A DNA stretch of 62,398 nt, from the NCBI GenBank assembly GCA_021158225.1, contig JAGGUZ010000016.1, positions 1 through 62,398 of the forward strand, in the 5' to 3' direction. Under the pieces are notes generated by a model. That model saw only the letters and a program-made list of their open reading frames with translations. It was not told where the DNA came from and did no database searches. The DNA is from a bacterium (GTDB taxonomy: Bacteria; Patescibacteriota; Gracilibacteria; UBA1369; PNNO01). Every line of letters begins with the position of its first letter. Positions within the stretch are counted from its first letter, which is position 1. Of the stretch, positions 19,334 to 28,197 are shown piece by piece. The position numbers and the translations under genes were made by a program.

Positions 19334-20803
19334 ATGAACAAATTCCTTACAATATTAAACTTCATATTACTTACAACGCTAGTAATTCTCACGCTTTATG
19401 TATTTGATATAATTGATATTCCGCTTTTAGATAAGCCAAATACGAAAATTGAAGAATTAAAACAAGATCACTCGAATCCGCCTGAAAAAAAAGAGGTGGT
19501 GGGAAGATCAAAATCGTACGATGAATTAATGTCAAAAGCTAAAGTTTACAGCGATAATGGACTTTACGATTTGGCTATCGATTCTTACACACAAGCAAGC
19601 CAAAAAGCTGAGCTTAACAAAGAACCTCTACTCAGAATAGCGGAAATTCAATTGCTACAAAAAGAATATCAAAAAGCAAAAGATTTAAGCTTGCATATTC
19701 TTACTATCGATCAACATAGCGGTCTTGCAAAACTGTACTTGGGACAAGCTTACATAGGTCTTGAAAAATTTTCCGATGCAAAAAATATTCTTGATAACAT
19801 TACAAGCGACGATCAGAAAATCCAATATTATCAAGGAGTTATGGCTTTGTATTTCGGCGAATACGAAAGAGGACGTTCGCTACTTGAATCCGCTTCAAAA
19901 AAAGAAAATAAAAATGAAATTATAGCCAGAAATGCTCTTAATTTTGTAAATGCATTAAACGAGTTTGATAGATATGAAGCGGGTCTCGACAGTCATTTGC
20001 GTGTTCTTATCGCAAGAAGTTTTGCTCAAACGAACCAGCCTCATCTAGCAAAAGAAGTTATCTGGCCTGTTTTGAAAAAAGAACGAGACTATAGGGATGC
20101 TTGGATTATTTTAGGCTACAGTTATTTAAAACTTGAACAGTTTAAAGATGCTATTGATGCTCTTGAAGAAGCAACAAAACAAGATCCGGAGAAACCGGAA
20201 ACATTGTTTTATCTTGGGTTTGCATATGCCGGAAACGATGAGCCCGAAAAGGCGATAAAAGAATTGGAGCAAGCACTTGAAAATGGGTATGAGCCTAAAA
20301 TTCATGTAGATCAGAAACTCGCAGAACTTTATTTTCTTGTTAAGAATTACGATAATGCAACGAAAAAATATGAAGATGTAATTAGCTTAAATTCAACGGA
20401 AATAGATTATTTTATAAGACCCATATGGCTTTATATCGACAAGCTAAACAAACCCAAAAAAGCGGTAGCTCTAGCGGAAAAAGCACAATTAAATCATCCC
20501 GATAATGCAATGAGTTATAATTTGCTTGGATGGGCTCAAGTTGCAAATAACGATTATATAAACGGTAGAAGAAATTTGGAAAAAGCAATTTTGCTTTCGA
20601 AAAAACTGGATGCTCCATACCTTAACATGGGGTGGATGTATGAGAAACAAAACGATCTGGACAATGCTAAATATTTTTATAAAAAAGCATTTGATCTTGG
20701 GAATGGGAATGCATCACAAATATCTCAGTTGGCCGCCTCGCGCTATAACGCAATTTTAGAGAGGGAAAAAAATAATGCTTTTATGGTAAATATTTTTAAC
20801 TAA
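19334..20803 (+). CDS. Membrane-anchored tetratricopeptide repeat protein
   Basis: A 489-residue protein with one N-terminal membrane segment (about 4-24) followed by roughly ten TPR-like helix pairs, for example the units around YDLAIDSYTQASQKA, FKDAIDALEEATKQDPEKPETLFYLGFAYAG and DYINGRRNLEKAILLS. The repeats should lie outside the cytoplasm. The frame extends back into ruvC, but the ATG at 19334, 2 nt after the ruvC stop, gives the sensible N-terminus. TPR proteins are scaffolds; it lies just before the prepilin peptidase gene, so a pilus or envelope role is possible but unproven. Confidence 0.8.
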   Translation: MNKFLTILNFILLTTLVILTLYVFDIIDIPLLDKPNTKIEELKQDHSNPPEKKEVVGRSKSYDELMSKAKVYSDNGLYDLAIDSYTQASQKAELNKEPLLRIAEIQLLQKEYQKAKDLSLHILTIDQHSGLAKLYLGQAYIGLEKFSDAKNILDNITSDDQKIQYYQGVMALYFGEYERGRSLLESASKKENKNEIIARNALNFVNALNEFDRYEAGLDSHLRVLIARSFAQTNQPHLAKEVIWPVLKKERDYRDAWIILGYSYLKLEQFKDAIDALEEATKQDPEKPETLFYLGFAYAGNDEPEKAIKELEQALENGYEPKIHVDQKLAELYFLVKNYDNATKKYEDVISLNSTEIDYFIRPIWLYIDKLNKPKKAVALAEKAQLNHPDNAMSYNLLGWAQVANNDYINGRRNLEKAILLSKKLDAPYLNMGWMYEKQNDLDNAKYFYKKAFDLGNGNASQISQLAASRYNAILEREKNNAFMVNIFN

Positions 20804-20812
20804 AAATTTATT

Positions 20813-21616
20813 ATGATACTTCCGATAATTGCACTTTTTATTTTTGGAACAATGTTCGGAAGTTTTTTAAGTGTAATTAATTATAGAATTAGAAAAAATG
20901 AAAAAGGTATATTTTTTGGAAGATCAAAATGTCCCTATTGCCATAAAAACTTAAAAGCATATCAACTTATTCCAATAATTTCTTATTTCGTAGGCGGAGG
21001 GAAATGTATGTTTTGCAAGAAAAAAATAAGTATCACCTATCCCCTGTTGGAACTTGCCGGAGGACTAACTCTTGTTAGTTTATTTATATATGAACCTTTT
21101 ATTAAATTAACATTTTCAGGGATACAATATTTTGCCCTACCATCACTGTTGTATTTTTTGTATCTAAGTTTTATAGGTTTTTGTTTCATCGGAATATTTT
21201 TTTACGATATTCAATATCTCGAAATACCGGAAATCTATACTTTCCCGGCAATTGCATTAGTTTTTTTATGGGGAATTTTCGGGACAACATTATCTCTATA
21301 CGACAGCGCAATAGGAGGTGCTCTTGCAGGTATATTCTTCGGGATACAAGTGCTAATAAGCAAAGAAAAGTGGCTTGGAGCCGGCGATTTGCAACTCGGG
21401 ATTTTAATAGGACTGTTCTTTGGATGGAAATTATTTTTACTGGCTTTATTTATAATTTATTTTATCGGACTTATAATTACATTAATTTTAATGGCAACAA
21501 AAAAAGTTAAACGAACATCAAAAATTCCATTTGCACCATTTTTAATAATGGGAAGTTTTATAACGCTTTTTTTCGGTAAATCTATTTTAAATTTTTATAT
21601 AAACACATTTCTTTAA
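20813..21616 (+). CDS. pilD: Type IV prepilin peptidase / N-methyltransferase
   Basis: A 267-residue polytopic membrane protein of the PilD/GspO family, which cleaves leader peptides from prepilins. It carries both parts of bifunctional PilD: the GSFLSVINYR segment with a cytoplasmic zinc site Cys40-Cys43 and Cys65-Cys68, and the aspartyl protease residues Asp132 (in YDIQYLEIP) and Asp192 (in GAGDLQLG). About seven or eight membrane spans are seen. No complete pilus operon is in the window, though a pilin-like N-terminus occurs at 28198. Confidence 0.95.
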   Translation: MILPIIALFIFGTMFGSFLSVINYRIRKNEKGIFFGRSKCPYCHKNLKAYQLIPIISYFVGGGKCMFCKKKISITYPLLELAGGLTLVSLFIYEPFIKLTFSGIQYFALPSLLYFLYLSFIGFCFIGIFFYDIQYLEIPEIYTFPAIALVFLWGIFGTTLSLYDSAIGGALAGIFFGIQVLISKEKWLGAGDLQLGILIGLFFGWKLFLLALFIIYFIGLIITLILMATKKVKRTSKIPFAPFLIMGSFITLFFGKSILNFYINTFL

Positions 21617-21628
21617 ACAAAACCTTCT

Positions 21629-23149
21629 ATGGAAAATAAAGCTCTTTTAATTATACTTGATGGATACGGCGAAGGTAAAAAATACAAAGGCAACGCTGTT
21701 ACCAATGCAAAAACACCAAATATAAATAATCTTAAAAAGACTTATCCAAAAAGTTTATTAAATACAAGCGGGAATGCAGTTGGTCTCCCAAAAGGATTTA
21801 TGGGAGGATCCGAAGTTGGACACTATACCATCGGTGCGGGAAAAGTAGTTTGGCAATCTTTGGAAGAAATAAATAGAAGTATTAAAAATAAAAAATTCTT
21901 TAAGAAAAAGGAATTTAAAATCGCAATAAAAAATGTAAAAAAGAATAAATCAAAATTACATTTAATAGGCATGGTATCCGACCAAGGAGTACATAGTGAT
22001 TACAGACATCTTTTTGCCTTACTTGAACTCGCAAAAAAATATAAATTAAAAGAAGTTTATATCCACGCATTTACGGATGGCAGAGACGTCCCAGCTAAAT
22101 CAGGCGAGAAATTTTTTAAACATATTAAAGAAGAAATAAAAACAATCGGCATCGGAAAACTTGCAACAATGGTGGGAAGATTTTACGCAATGGACAGAGA
22201 TAATAATTGGAAGAGAACACAAAAAGCATACGACCTGCTAACTCTTGGAAAAGGAGTTAAAGGAACAGACCCCATAATCTCGTTAAAAAAACAATATGAG
22301 AAAGGAATAGAATCGGATTATTACATAAAACCGGTTGTTTTTGATAAAGACGGCGTAATAGAAAATGATGACAGCGTGATTTTCTTCAATTACAGAAGCG
22401 ATAGAGCAAGTCAATTAACAGATGCATTTACTAAACCAAGATTTAAAGGTTTTAAAGAAAAGAAGAAAATTCGTCCATATTTTGTTTGTTTCGGTCCTTA
22501 TTCAAATATAGCTCCAGTTGTATTCCCAGCTCCAGTTATAAAAACAAATTTGGGAAGAATAATAAGTAAAAAGAAATTTCCGCAATTAAGATTGGCCGAA
22601 ACGGAAAAATATGCGCATGTAACATTCTTCTTTAACAGCCAAAATAAAAAACCTTATCCGCTTGAAAAACGAATACTGATTCCATCCCTCAAGGTTGCTT
22701 CTTACGCTGAAAAACCGGAAATGAGTGCATTTGGAATTAAAGACGCACTTATTAATCAAATTAAGAAAAAGGATTTTAAATTAATAGTTGTAAATTTTGC
22801 AAATGGAGATTTGGTTGGACATTCCGGAGATTATAAAGCAACTGTTAAAGGCATTGAGACACTAGACAAATGTATAGGCGAGATTATACCAGTGGCTCAA
22901 GAGAAAGGATATGACATACTTCTAACGGCGGATCATGGAAATTCCGAATATATGATATATCCAAATGGAGAACCTTGTCCTTCACACACGTTGAATCCCG
23001 TACAATTTATTCTTATTTCGGAAAAATATAAAAGTGTTAAGCTAAAGAAGCGTGGAGGACTTTGTAACGTAGCTCCAACAATACTTAGTTTGTTAAAAAT
23101 AAAAAAACCACGTAGTATGACCTGCGACTCCCTAATTATTAAGAAGTAA
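21629..23149 (+). CDS. gpmI: 2,3-bisphosphoglycerate-independent phosphoglycerate mutase
   Basis: GpmI interconverts 3- and 2-phosphoglycerate through a phosphoserine. The 506-residue protein has Asp11 in LLIILDGYG, nucleophile Ser61 in GGSEVGHYTIGAG, the DGRDVPAKS segment in the transferase domain and TADHGNSEYM for the manganese site. Length and motif order are normal. It follows the prepilin peptidase gene by 12 nt and precedes manC by 6 nt. Confidence 0.97.
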   Translation: MENKALLIILDGYGEGKKYKGNAVTNAKTPNINNLKKTYPKSLLNTSGNAVGLPKGFMGGSEVGHYTIGAGKVVWQSLEEINRSIKNKKFFKKKEFKIAIKNVKKNKSKLHLIGMVSDQGVHSDYRHLFALLELAKKYKLKEVYIHAFTDGRDVPAKSGEKFFKHIKEEIKTIGIGKLATMVGRFYAMDRDNNWKRTQKAYDLLTLGKGVKGTDPIISLKKQYEKGIESDYYIKPVVFDKDGVIENDDSVIFFNYRSDRASQLTDAFTKPRFKGFKEKKKIRPYFVCFGPYSNIAPVVFPAPVIKTNLGRIISKKKFPQLRLAETEKYAHVTFFFNSQNKKPYPLEKRILIPSLKVASYAEKPEMSAFGIKDALINQIKKKDFKLIVVNFANGDLVGHSGDYKATVKGIETLDKCIGEIIPVAQEKGYDILLTADHGNSEYMIYPNGEPCPSHTLNPVQFILISEKYKSVKLKKRGGLCNVAPTILSLLKIKKPRSMTCDSLIIKK

Positions 23150-23155
23150 ACTTAG

Positions 23156-24232
23156 ATGAAAGCTGTAATACTTGCCGGTGGAATAGGTTCAAGATTGTGG
23201 CCTATGAGTAGAAATAGCAAGCCGAAACAATTTCAGAAAATTACCGGAGACAAAACGATGATTCAAGAAACATGCGACAGATTATCGTTCTTAAACCCCG
23301 AGGATATTTTTATAGCAACAAATAAGAATTTCTTCGAGGATATCCTTCTTCAACAATTACCGGATATCCCCTCAAACAACATAATTTTGGAACCGGCACT
23401 CAGAGATACGGCTACTTGCATAGGCTTTGCCGCAATGAAACTGAGCCTTATAGACCCGGAAGATGTAATGGTTGTTATTTACGCCGATCATTTAGTAAAG
23501 GATCCAAATCAATTTATAGAAAAGTTAGAAGTCGCGGAACAAATTGCAAAAGATGGAAAAACATTAAACATTATTGAAGTTAAAGCAAGATTTCCAAATG
23601 TTAATCTTGGATATGTTCATACAGGCAAAAAGATCGAAGAAATAAACGGAAACGATGTTCTTGAATTTAAAGGCTTTACGGAGAAACCGGATATAAAAAA
23701 GGCCAAAGAATTTATTAAATCGGGGAACTATCTATGGAACACGGGGATGTATGTTTGGAGAGTAGATACGATTTTGGAAAAATACAAAAAACATCTTCCG
23801 GATACATACAAAAAATTGATGAAAATGAAGCAAGCTATCGGAAGCGCAAATGAAGAAGCGATAATCAGAAAAGAATATAGTTCATGCGAGAAAATCTCAA
23901 TCGACTATGCAATAATGGAGAAAGTTGATCCAAATGAAGTTAGAATAATTCCGGCCAACTTCGGATGGAGCGATGTTGGCACATGGGAATCTATTCACGA
24001 CGAGCTTGTGAAAACCCCTGAAGAAAACATTTTTCAGGCAAAACAAGTATCTATCGATACAAAAGGATCGCTTATAAAAGCTGAGAATCCTGAAAAAATA
24101 ATAGCAACTATTGGGCTTGAAAATATTATAGTTATAGATACGACCGATGCACTTTTGATTTGCCCAAAGGATAGAAGCCAAGATGTAAAGAAAATTGTCA
24201 AGCTACTCAGGGATAAAAAAGAGTATTTATAG
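23156..24232 (+). CDS. manC: Mannose-1-phosphate guanylyltransferase
   Basis: ManC makes GDP-mannose for surface glycans. The 358-residue protein is the nucleotidyltransferase part only. Visible motifs are LAGGIGSRLWPMSRNSKPKQF at the start (the family pyrophosphorylase signature), FTEKPD in the middle and NFGWSDVGTWES near the C-terminus. The isomerase/cupin half that many bacterial ManC proteins carry is a separate gene just downstream. Confidence 0.95.
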   Translation: MKAVILAGGIGSRLWPMSRNSKPKQFQKITGDKTMIQETCDRLSFLNPEDIFIATNKNFFEDILLQQLPDIPSNNIILEPALRDTATCIGFAAMKLSLIDPEDVMVVIYADHLVKDPNQFIEKLEVAEQIAKDGKTLNIIEVKARFPNVNLGYVHTGKKIEEINGNDVLEFKGFTEKPDIKKAKEFIKSGNYLWNTGMYVWRVDTILEKYKKHLPDTYKKLMKMKQAIGSANEEAIIRKEYSSCEKISIDYAIMEKVDPNEVRIIPANFGWSDVGTWESIHDELVKTPEENIFQAKQVSIDTKGSLIKAENPEKIIATIGLENIIVIDTTDALLICPKDRSQDVKKIVKLLRDKKEYL

Positions 24233-24249
24233 CTTTCCAAGTGAAATAA

Positions 24250-24278
24250 TTTACCGTATAGTATGTGCGCATTAATAT
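24250..24278 (+). promoter_or_regulatory. Candidate promoter before the cupin gene
   Basis: TTTACC (24250-24255), a 17-nt spacer and TAATAT (24273-24278). If used, the transcript would begin only a few nucleotides before the ATG at 24288, so it would be nearly leaderless. An alternative -10, TATAGT, lies at 24257-24262. Confidence 0.35.
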
Positions 24279-24287
24279 ATTGATGGT

Positions 24288-24704
24288 ATGAATCAAGGAG
24301 GTACACACGCTATTCAAGTTAAATTAAAACCTTGGGGAAAAGAAATCTGGTTTGCACAAAATAGCCACTATGCCGGTAAGATTTTAGAAATAAAGAAAGG
24401 ACATCGTTATTCGTTGCAATATCACGAGAAAAAAGAAGAAACCCAGTATATTTATTCCGGTTTGGTTAAAATGACATACGGAGATAATAAAAATGATTTA
24501 AAAGAAATAATATTACATCCCGGAGATAAGTTTGATATACACCCATATACTATTCATCGCGCACAAGCTATTGAGGATACGCAAATTTTTGAAGTTTCAA
24601 CCCCACATTTAACAGATGTTGTAAAGCTACACGATGACTATGGACGTAGCGGAAAAGGCAATAATGAAAAATTGGATGAAAAGTTACACAATAAACAAAA
24701 TTAA
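24288..24704 (+). CDS. Cupin, mannose-6-phosphate isomerase type II-like domain
   Basis: A 138-residue single cupin matching the C-terminal isomerase domain of bifunctional ManC/AlgA: PWGKEIWFA, LEIKKGHRYSLQYHEKKEE with the metal-binding His pair and Glu, and the HPGDKFDIHPYTIHRA segment. It lies 55 nt after manC and probably works with it in the mannose branch. A perfect AAGGAGGT lies inside the gene at 24295-24302, 9 nt before an in-frame ATT; translation from that ATT would remove eight residues. I kept the ATG at 24288. Confidence 0.82.
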   Translation: MNQGGTHAIQVKLKPWGKEIWFAQNSHYAGKILEIKKGHRYSLQYHEKKEETQYIYSGLVKMTYGDNKNDLKEIILHPGDKFDIHPYTIHRAQAIEDTQIFEVSTPHLTDVVKLHDDYGRSGKGNNEKLDEKLHNKQN

Positions 24705-24732
24705 AATTTTATATACCTAAACCATACATAAA

Positions 24733-27700
24733 ATGAAAATGAAAGGAAAGTTACTAGGAAAGGTTCTAATTATTCTGGTTGTGGCAGTTGTGCTTGGAAT
24801 TATAGACCTACCGCCGGAAACAAAAAGTCCATATGTAAGTTGGGCACCGGATTATATTAAGAATCAAAAAGTTAGTCTAGGTCTTGATTTACAAGGTGGA
24901 GCAGAGCTCGACTATAAAATCGATCTTAGAAAAGTTCCGGAATCGGATAAAAAATCCATAGTTGACGGTGTGAAAGAAATTATAAACAGACGTGTAAACG
25001 GTCTTGGCGTATCAGAACCAAATATTTTTGTTTCAGAGATAGCTGGAGAAAGCCATATAGTAGTTGATCTTGCCGGCGTTAACGTTGATGAAGCAAAAGG
25101 TATTATAGGAAAAACAATTCAGTTGGAATTTAAGGAGAAAAAAGACAAAATAGACCCGAATGAAAAACAAAAGATTGAAGAGGAGGCAAATGATACACTG
25201 CAGAAAATAAAAGACGGTGCCGATTTTGCGGTTACAGGGAAAGAAGAAGAACAATCGAATCCGGAGCGAGTAACCTACAGTGAAGTCGATTGGAAATTTA
25301 AAGATGAAGTAAATAAAAGTATAGCCGATAAATTATTTTCTCTATCTCCTGGAGAATATTACGACGGAACAATTGAAAGCAGTGGTGAATACAGCGTTAC
25401 TCCAGATGGACAGTTTGTTGAAATGACAGGGGTAAATATTATTAAACTCATTGATAAACAAGAAGTTGAAAGAACAGTAAAAAACAAACGGAAAGTATTT
25501 GTAAGTCATCTGCTTGTCTCTTATTCCGGGGCAAAAAGAGCCGATCCATCTATAACCAGAACAAAAGAAGAAGCATATAAGCGTGCTCAAGAAGCTCTTG
25601 ATAAAATTAAGTCGGGAGGAGATTTTGCAACAATCGCAAATGAATATACAGATGATCCAAGTAATGGAGGTACTAAAGGTGGTGTGCTCACGTCTCCTGC
25701 CGGGGACGGGCAATATGCAGATGCTTTTGAATCAGCCTCTCTTGCATTACAAAGCAAAGATGACTTAAGCGACATTGTAGAAACAGGTTTTGGATACCAT
25801 ATTATAAAAGCCGATAACATAGAACCGGCTTCTGAAGAAACAAATAAAGAAGAACAAATTAAATATGCCAAGATTTTCTATTCAACAATGCCAAGCGAAT
25901 GGAAGACCACAGGTTTAACAGGAGAACACTTTGTACATGCCGATGTTAAATTTAATCAAGTATATCAACCTTACGTTTCAATCCAGTTTAATAGTGAAGG
26001 TGCAAAACTTTTTACGGATATCACGGAAAGAAATATAAATAAGCCTCTTGCTATTTTCGTTGGTGGAGATATGATCTCGGCTCCAACCGTAAGAGGTAAA
26101 ATAAGTGGAGGCCAAGCCCAAATAGAAGGAAATTTTTCCGTTAAAGAAGCAACTGACCTCGCCAGAGATTTAAATACGGGAGCTATCCCCGCTCCTATTG
26201 TTCTTGCCGGACAATATACAATCGGATCTACACTCGGACATGATGCTCTTACAAAAAGTTTGGGAGCAGGTATTCTAGGGCTTATCATCTTGGCAATTTA
26301 CATGATTTTATACTACAGAGCCTTCGGTTTTATGGCTATTATCGCACTTGGGATTTACTCAACTATCTTAATTTTCTTAATTCAAAGCAAACTCAGTACT
26401 TTCGTCGCTGTTATTATTGCTGTCTCAATGTTTGTATTTCTCATGATGAAAATACTGAACAATAAAGACAACGGATGGGAAAAATTATTAACATCAGTTC
26501 TTGCTGTTTTTGCCTTATTCTTCATAGTTTTCTTACTTGCAAATCCAATTGTACTTACCCTTGCCGGCGTAGCTGGTGTAGTACTTTCAATTGGTATGGC
26601 AGTAGATGCAAACATACTTATATTTGAACGTATTAAGGAAGAAATTAAAGATGGCAGAACGCTTGGCTCTGCAATAGATATAGGCTTCGGTAGAGCTTGG
26701 ACAAGTATTCGCGACAGTAATTTCTCATCACTTATTACATGTGCCATTTTGTTCTACTTTGGAAGTTCAATTATCCAAGGATTCGCATTTAACCTTGCGG
26801 CAGGTATTTTGGTTTCAATGTTTACAGCCATTATGATTACCAAAGTGCTATTAAAAACACTTGTCGGAACAAAAATCGCTAATAATGCATTTTTAATCGG
26901 AGCAAAAGAAACTAATAAAAAGAGAAGAATTCTTCCTATTATCAAAAATTCTAAAATTTGGTTGGGATTTTCAGGAACAATTATTGCAATAGCATTTGTA
27001 TCGATGGTTGTATTTGGACTTAGACTCGGTATAGATTTTACAGGTGGAACTTTAATGCAATTAAAATTCGAAAATGAAATTTCTCAAGAAGATTTAAAAT
27101 CATCTTTGGAAGAAATAGGACGAGAACTGGATGGCACTAAAGCTGCACAAGCAGATTCAACAGATACGAAATCACCGGTTGTAGAAAAAACACCAAAAGC
27201 AACTACACCAAAAGGAACAATAACAAAAGAAGAAGCAGAAGGAACTGATGAAAACAGCACATTAACCAAATCGGTTGAAAATGTTGATTTTAGCAATGCC
27301 TCAATTATCTCATCAAACGAAGGATATATAATTAAATCAAAATATATTTCTTCCGAAGCCCATGATGCAGTACTGGCAAAACTTAAAGATAAATTTGGAA
27401 ACTTTGAAGAAACAAGATTTACAACCGTTGGTCCAACCGTTGGAGATACCATGAAATATAAAGCGACAATAGCCTTGTTAATAGCCATATTAGCAATTGT
27501 ATTTTATATAGCTTTTGCTTTCCGAAAAATACCAAGAAATATCAGTCCATGGAGATTCGGTATTAGCGCCATTATAGCTCTTGCACATGACATTCTATTT
27601 GTAGTCGGAATATATGCAATCTTGGGATTCTTCTTTAAAGTGGAAATAGACGCACTGTTTATCACCGCATTATTAACTATTTTAGGATTCTCCGTACATG

Positions 27701-27996
27701 ATACAATTGTTGTATTCGACAGACTACGTGAGAACCTAAAGAACATGAGCAGAGAAGTAAGTTTTGGAGACGTAGCAAACGAAGCGTTAAACCAAACAAT
27801 GGCTAGATCATTAAATACTTCAATCTCGACATTGTTTACTCTTTGTGCGCTTTTAGTCCTTGGCAGTAGTTCAATATTTTACTTTGTACTGGCTCTTGTA
27901 CTTGGAACTGTAATTGGAACATATTCTTCAATTTTCGTTGCCAGTCCTATACTTGTTATATGGCATAACAAAGCCATGAAACAAAAGCAACATTGA
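24733..27996 (+). CDS. secDF: Fused SecD-SecF protein with inserted parvulin-type prolyl isomerase domains
   Basis: SecDF uses the proton gradient to pull exported proteins from SecYEG. The 1087-residue chain starts with a membrane span and the SecD motif LGLDLQGGAELDY. SecD periplasmic sequence resumes near residue 414, and the first transmembrane bundle includes GMAVDANILIFERI. The SecF half begins near residue 736 (LGIDFTGGTLMQLKF, later GFSVHDTIVVFDRLRENL). Inserted in the first periplasmic domain is a complete parvulin (about 250-362) with His259 in VSHLLV, a GGTKGGVL segment and His356 in FGYHIIK. A decayed parvulin-like copy seems to precede it (about 143-246). Usual SecDF fusions are about 740-860 residues. 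The gene ends with TGA and a strong terminator. Confidence 0.95.
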   Translation: MKMKGKLLGKVLIILVVAVVLGIIDLPPETKSPYVSWAPDYIKNQKVSLGLDLQGGAELDYKIDLRKVPESDKKSIVDGVKEIINRRVNGLGVSEPNIFVSEIAGESHIVVDLAGVNVDEAKGIIGKTIQLEFKEKKDKIDPNEKQKIEEEANDTLQKIKDGADFAVTGKEEEQSNPERVTYSEVDWKFKDEVNKSIADKLFSLSPGEYYDGTIESSGEYSVTPDGQFVEMTGVNIIKLIDKQEVERTVKNKRKVFVSHLLVSYSGAKRADPSITRTKEEAYKRAQEALDKIKSGGDFATIANEYTDDPSNGGTKGGVLTSPAGDGQYADAFESASLALQSKDDLSDIVETGFGYHIIKADNIEPASEETNKEEQIKYAKIFYSTMPSEWKTTGLTGEHFVHADVKFNQVYQPYVSIQFNSEGAKLFTDITERNINKPLAIFVGGDMISAPTVRGKISGGQAQIEGNFSVKEATDLARDLNTGAIPAPIVLAGQYTIGSTLGHDALTKSLGAGILGLIILAIYMILYYRAFGFMAIIALGIYSTILIFLIQSKLSTFVAVIIAVSMFVFLMMKILNNKDNGWEKLLTSVLAVFALFFIVFLLANPIVLTLAGVAGVVLSIGMAVDANILIFERIKEEIKDGRTLGSAIDIGFGRAWTSIRDSNFSSLITCAILFYFGSSIIQGFAFNLAAGILVSMFTAIMITKVLLKTLVGTKIANNAFLIGAKETNKKRRILPIIKNSKIWLGFSGTIIAIAFVSMVVFGLRLGIDFTGGTLMQLKFENEISQEDLKSSLEEIGRELDGTKAAQADSTDTKSPVVEKTPKATTPKGTITKEEAEGTDENSTLTKSVENVDFSNASIISSNEGYIIKSKYISSEAHDAVLAKLKDKFGNFEETRFTTVGPTVGDTMKYKATIALLIAILAIVFYIAFAFRKIPRNISPWRFGISAIIALAHDILFVVGIYAILGFFFKVEIDALFITALLTILGFSVHDTIVVFDRLRENLKNMSREVSFGDVANEALNQTMARSLNTSISTLFTLCALLVLGSSSIFYFVLALVLGTVIGTYSSIFVASPILVIWHNKAMKQKQH

Positions 27997-28032
27997 TGAT
28001 ATTGATGATTTCGTCCATATTGTGATATTATT

Positions 28033-28060
28033 AGCAGGCTCATTTATGAGCCTGCTTTTT
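28033..28060 (+). terminator. Rho-independent terminator after secDF
   Basis: A perfect 11-bp stem AGCAGGCTCAT / ATGAGCCTGCT with a 2-nt loop as written (28033-28056; wider in practice), followed directly by TTTT. It ends the long plus-strand transcript and insulates the tRNA gene that follows. Confidence 0.92.
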
Positions 28061-28087
28061 AGCAATTAACAATTAGTAATTACCCAT

Positions 28088-28164
28088 GCGCTCGTAGCTC
28101 AACTGGATAGAGCACTGGTCTTCGGAACCAGGGGTTGGGGGTTCGAATCCCTCCGGGCGTACCA
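28088..28164 (+). tRNA. tRNA-Arg (anticodon UCG)
   Basis: A full cloverleaf of 77 nt. The seven-pair acceptor stem GCGCTCG/CGGGCGT contains G-U pairs. The D arm holds AGCTCAACTGGATAGAGC, and the five-pair anticodon stem CTGGT/ACCAG encloses the loop CTTCGGA. The anticodon is TCG, reading CGA arginine codons. The T arm has GTTCGAATC, and the 3' CCA is genomically encoded. Confidence 0.97.
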
Positions 28165-28170
28165 TATAAT
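28142..28170 (+). promoter_or_regulatory. Possible promoter overlapping the tRNA 3' end
   Basis: TTCGAA (28142-28147, the T-loop itself), a 17-nt spacer and TATAAT (28165-28170) immediately after the CCA. It would serve the gene at 28198. The -35 is constrained by tRNA sequence, so it may be coincidence; the -10 is perfect. Confidence 0.35.
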
Positions 28171-28197
28171 AAACACCATTTAATAAACATCATTCTA

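Noticed and set aside
28135..28197. Upstream start for the gene at 28198
   Set aside because: It would begin inside tRNA-Arg.
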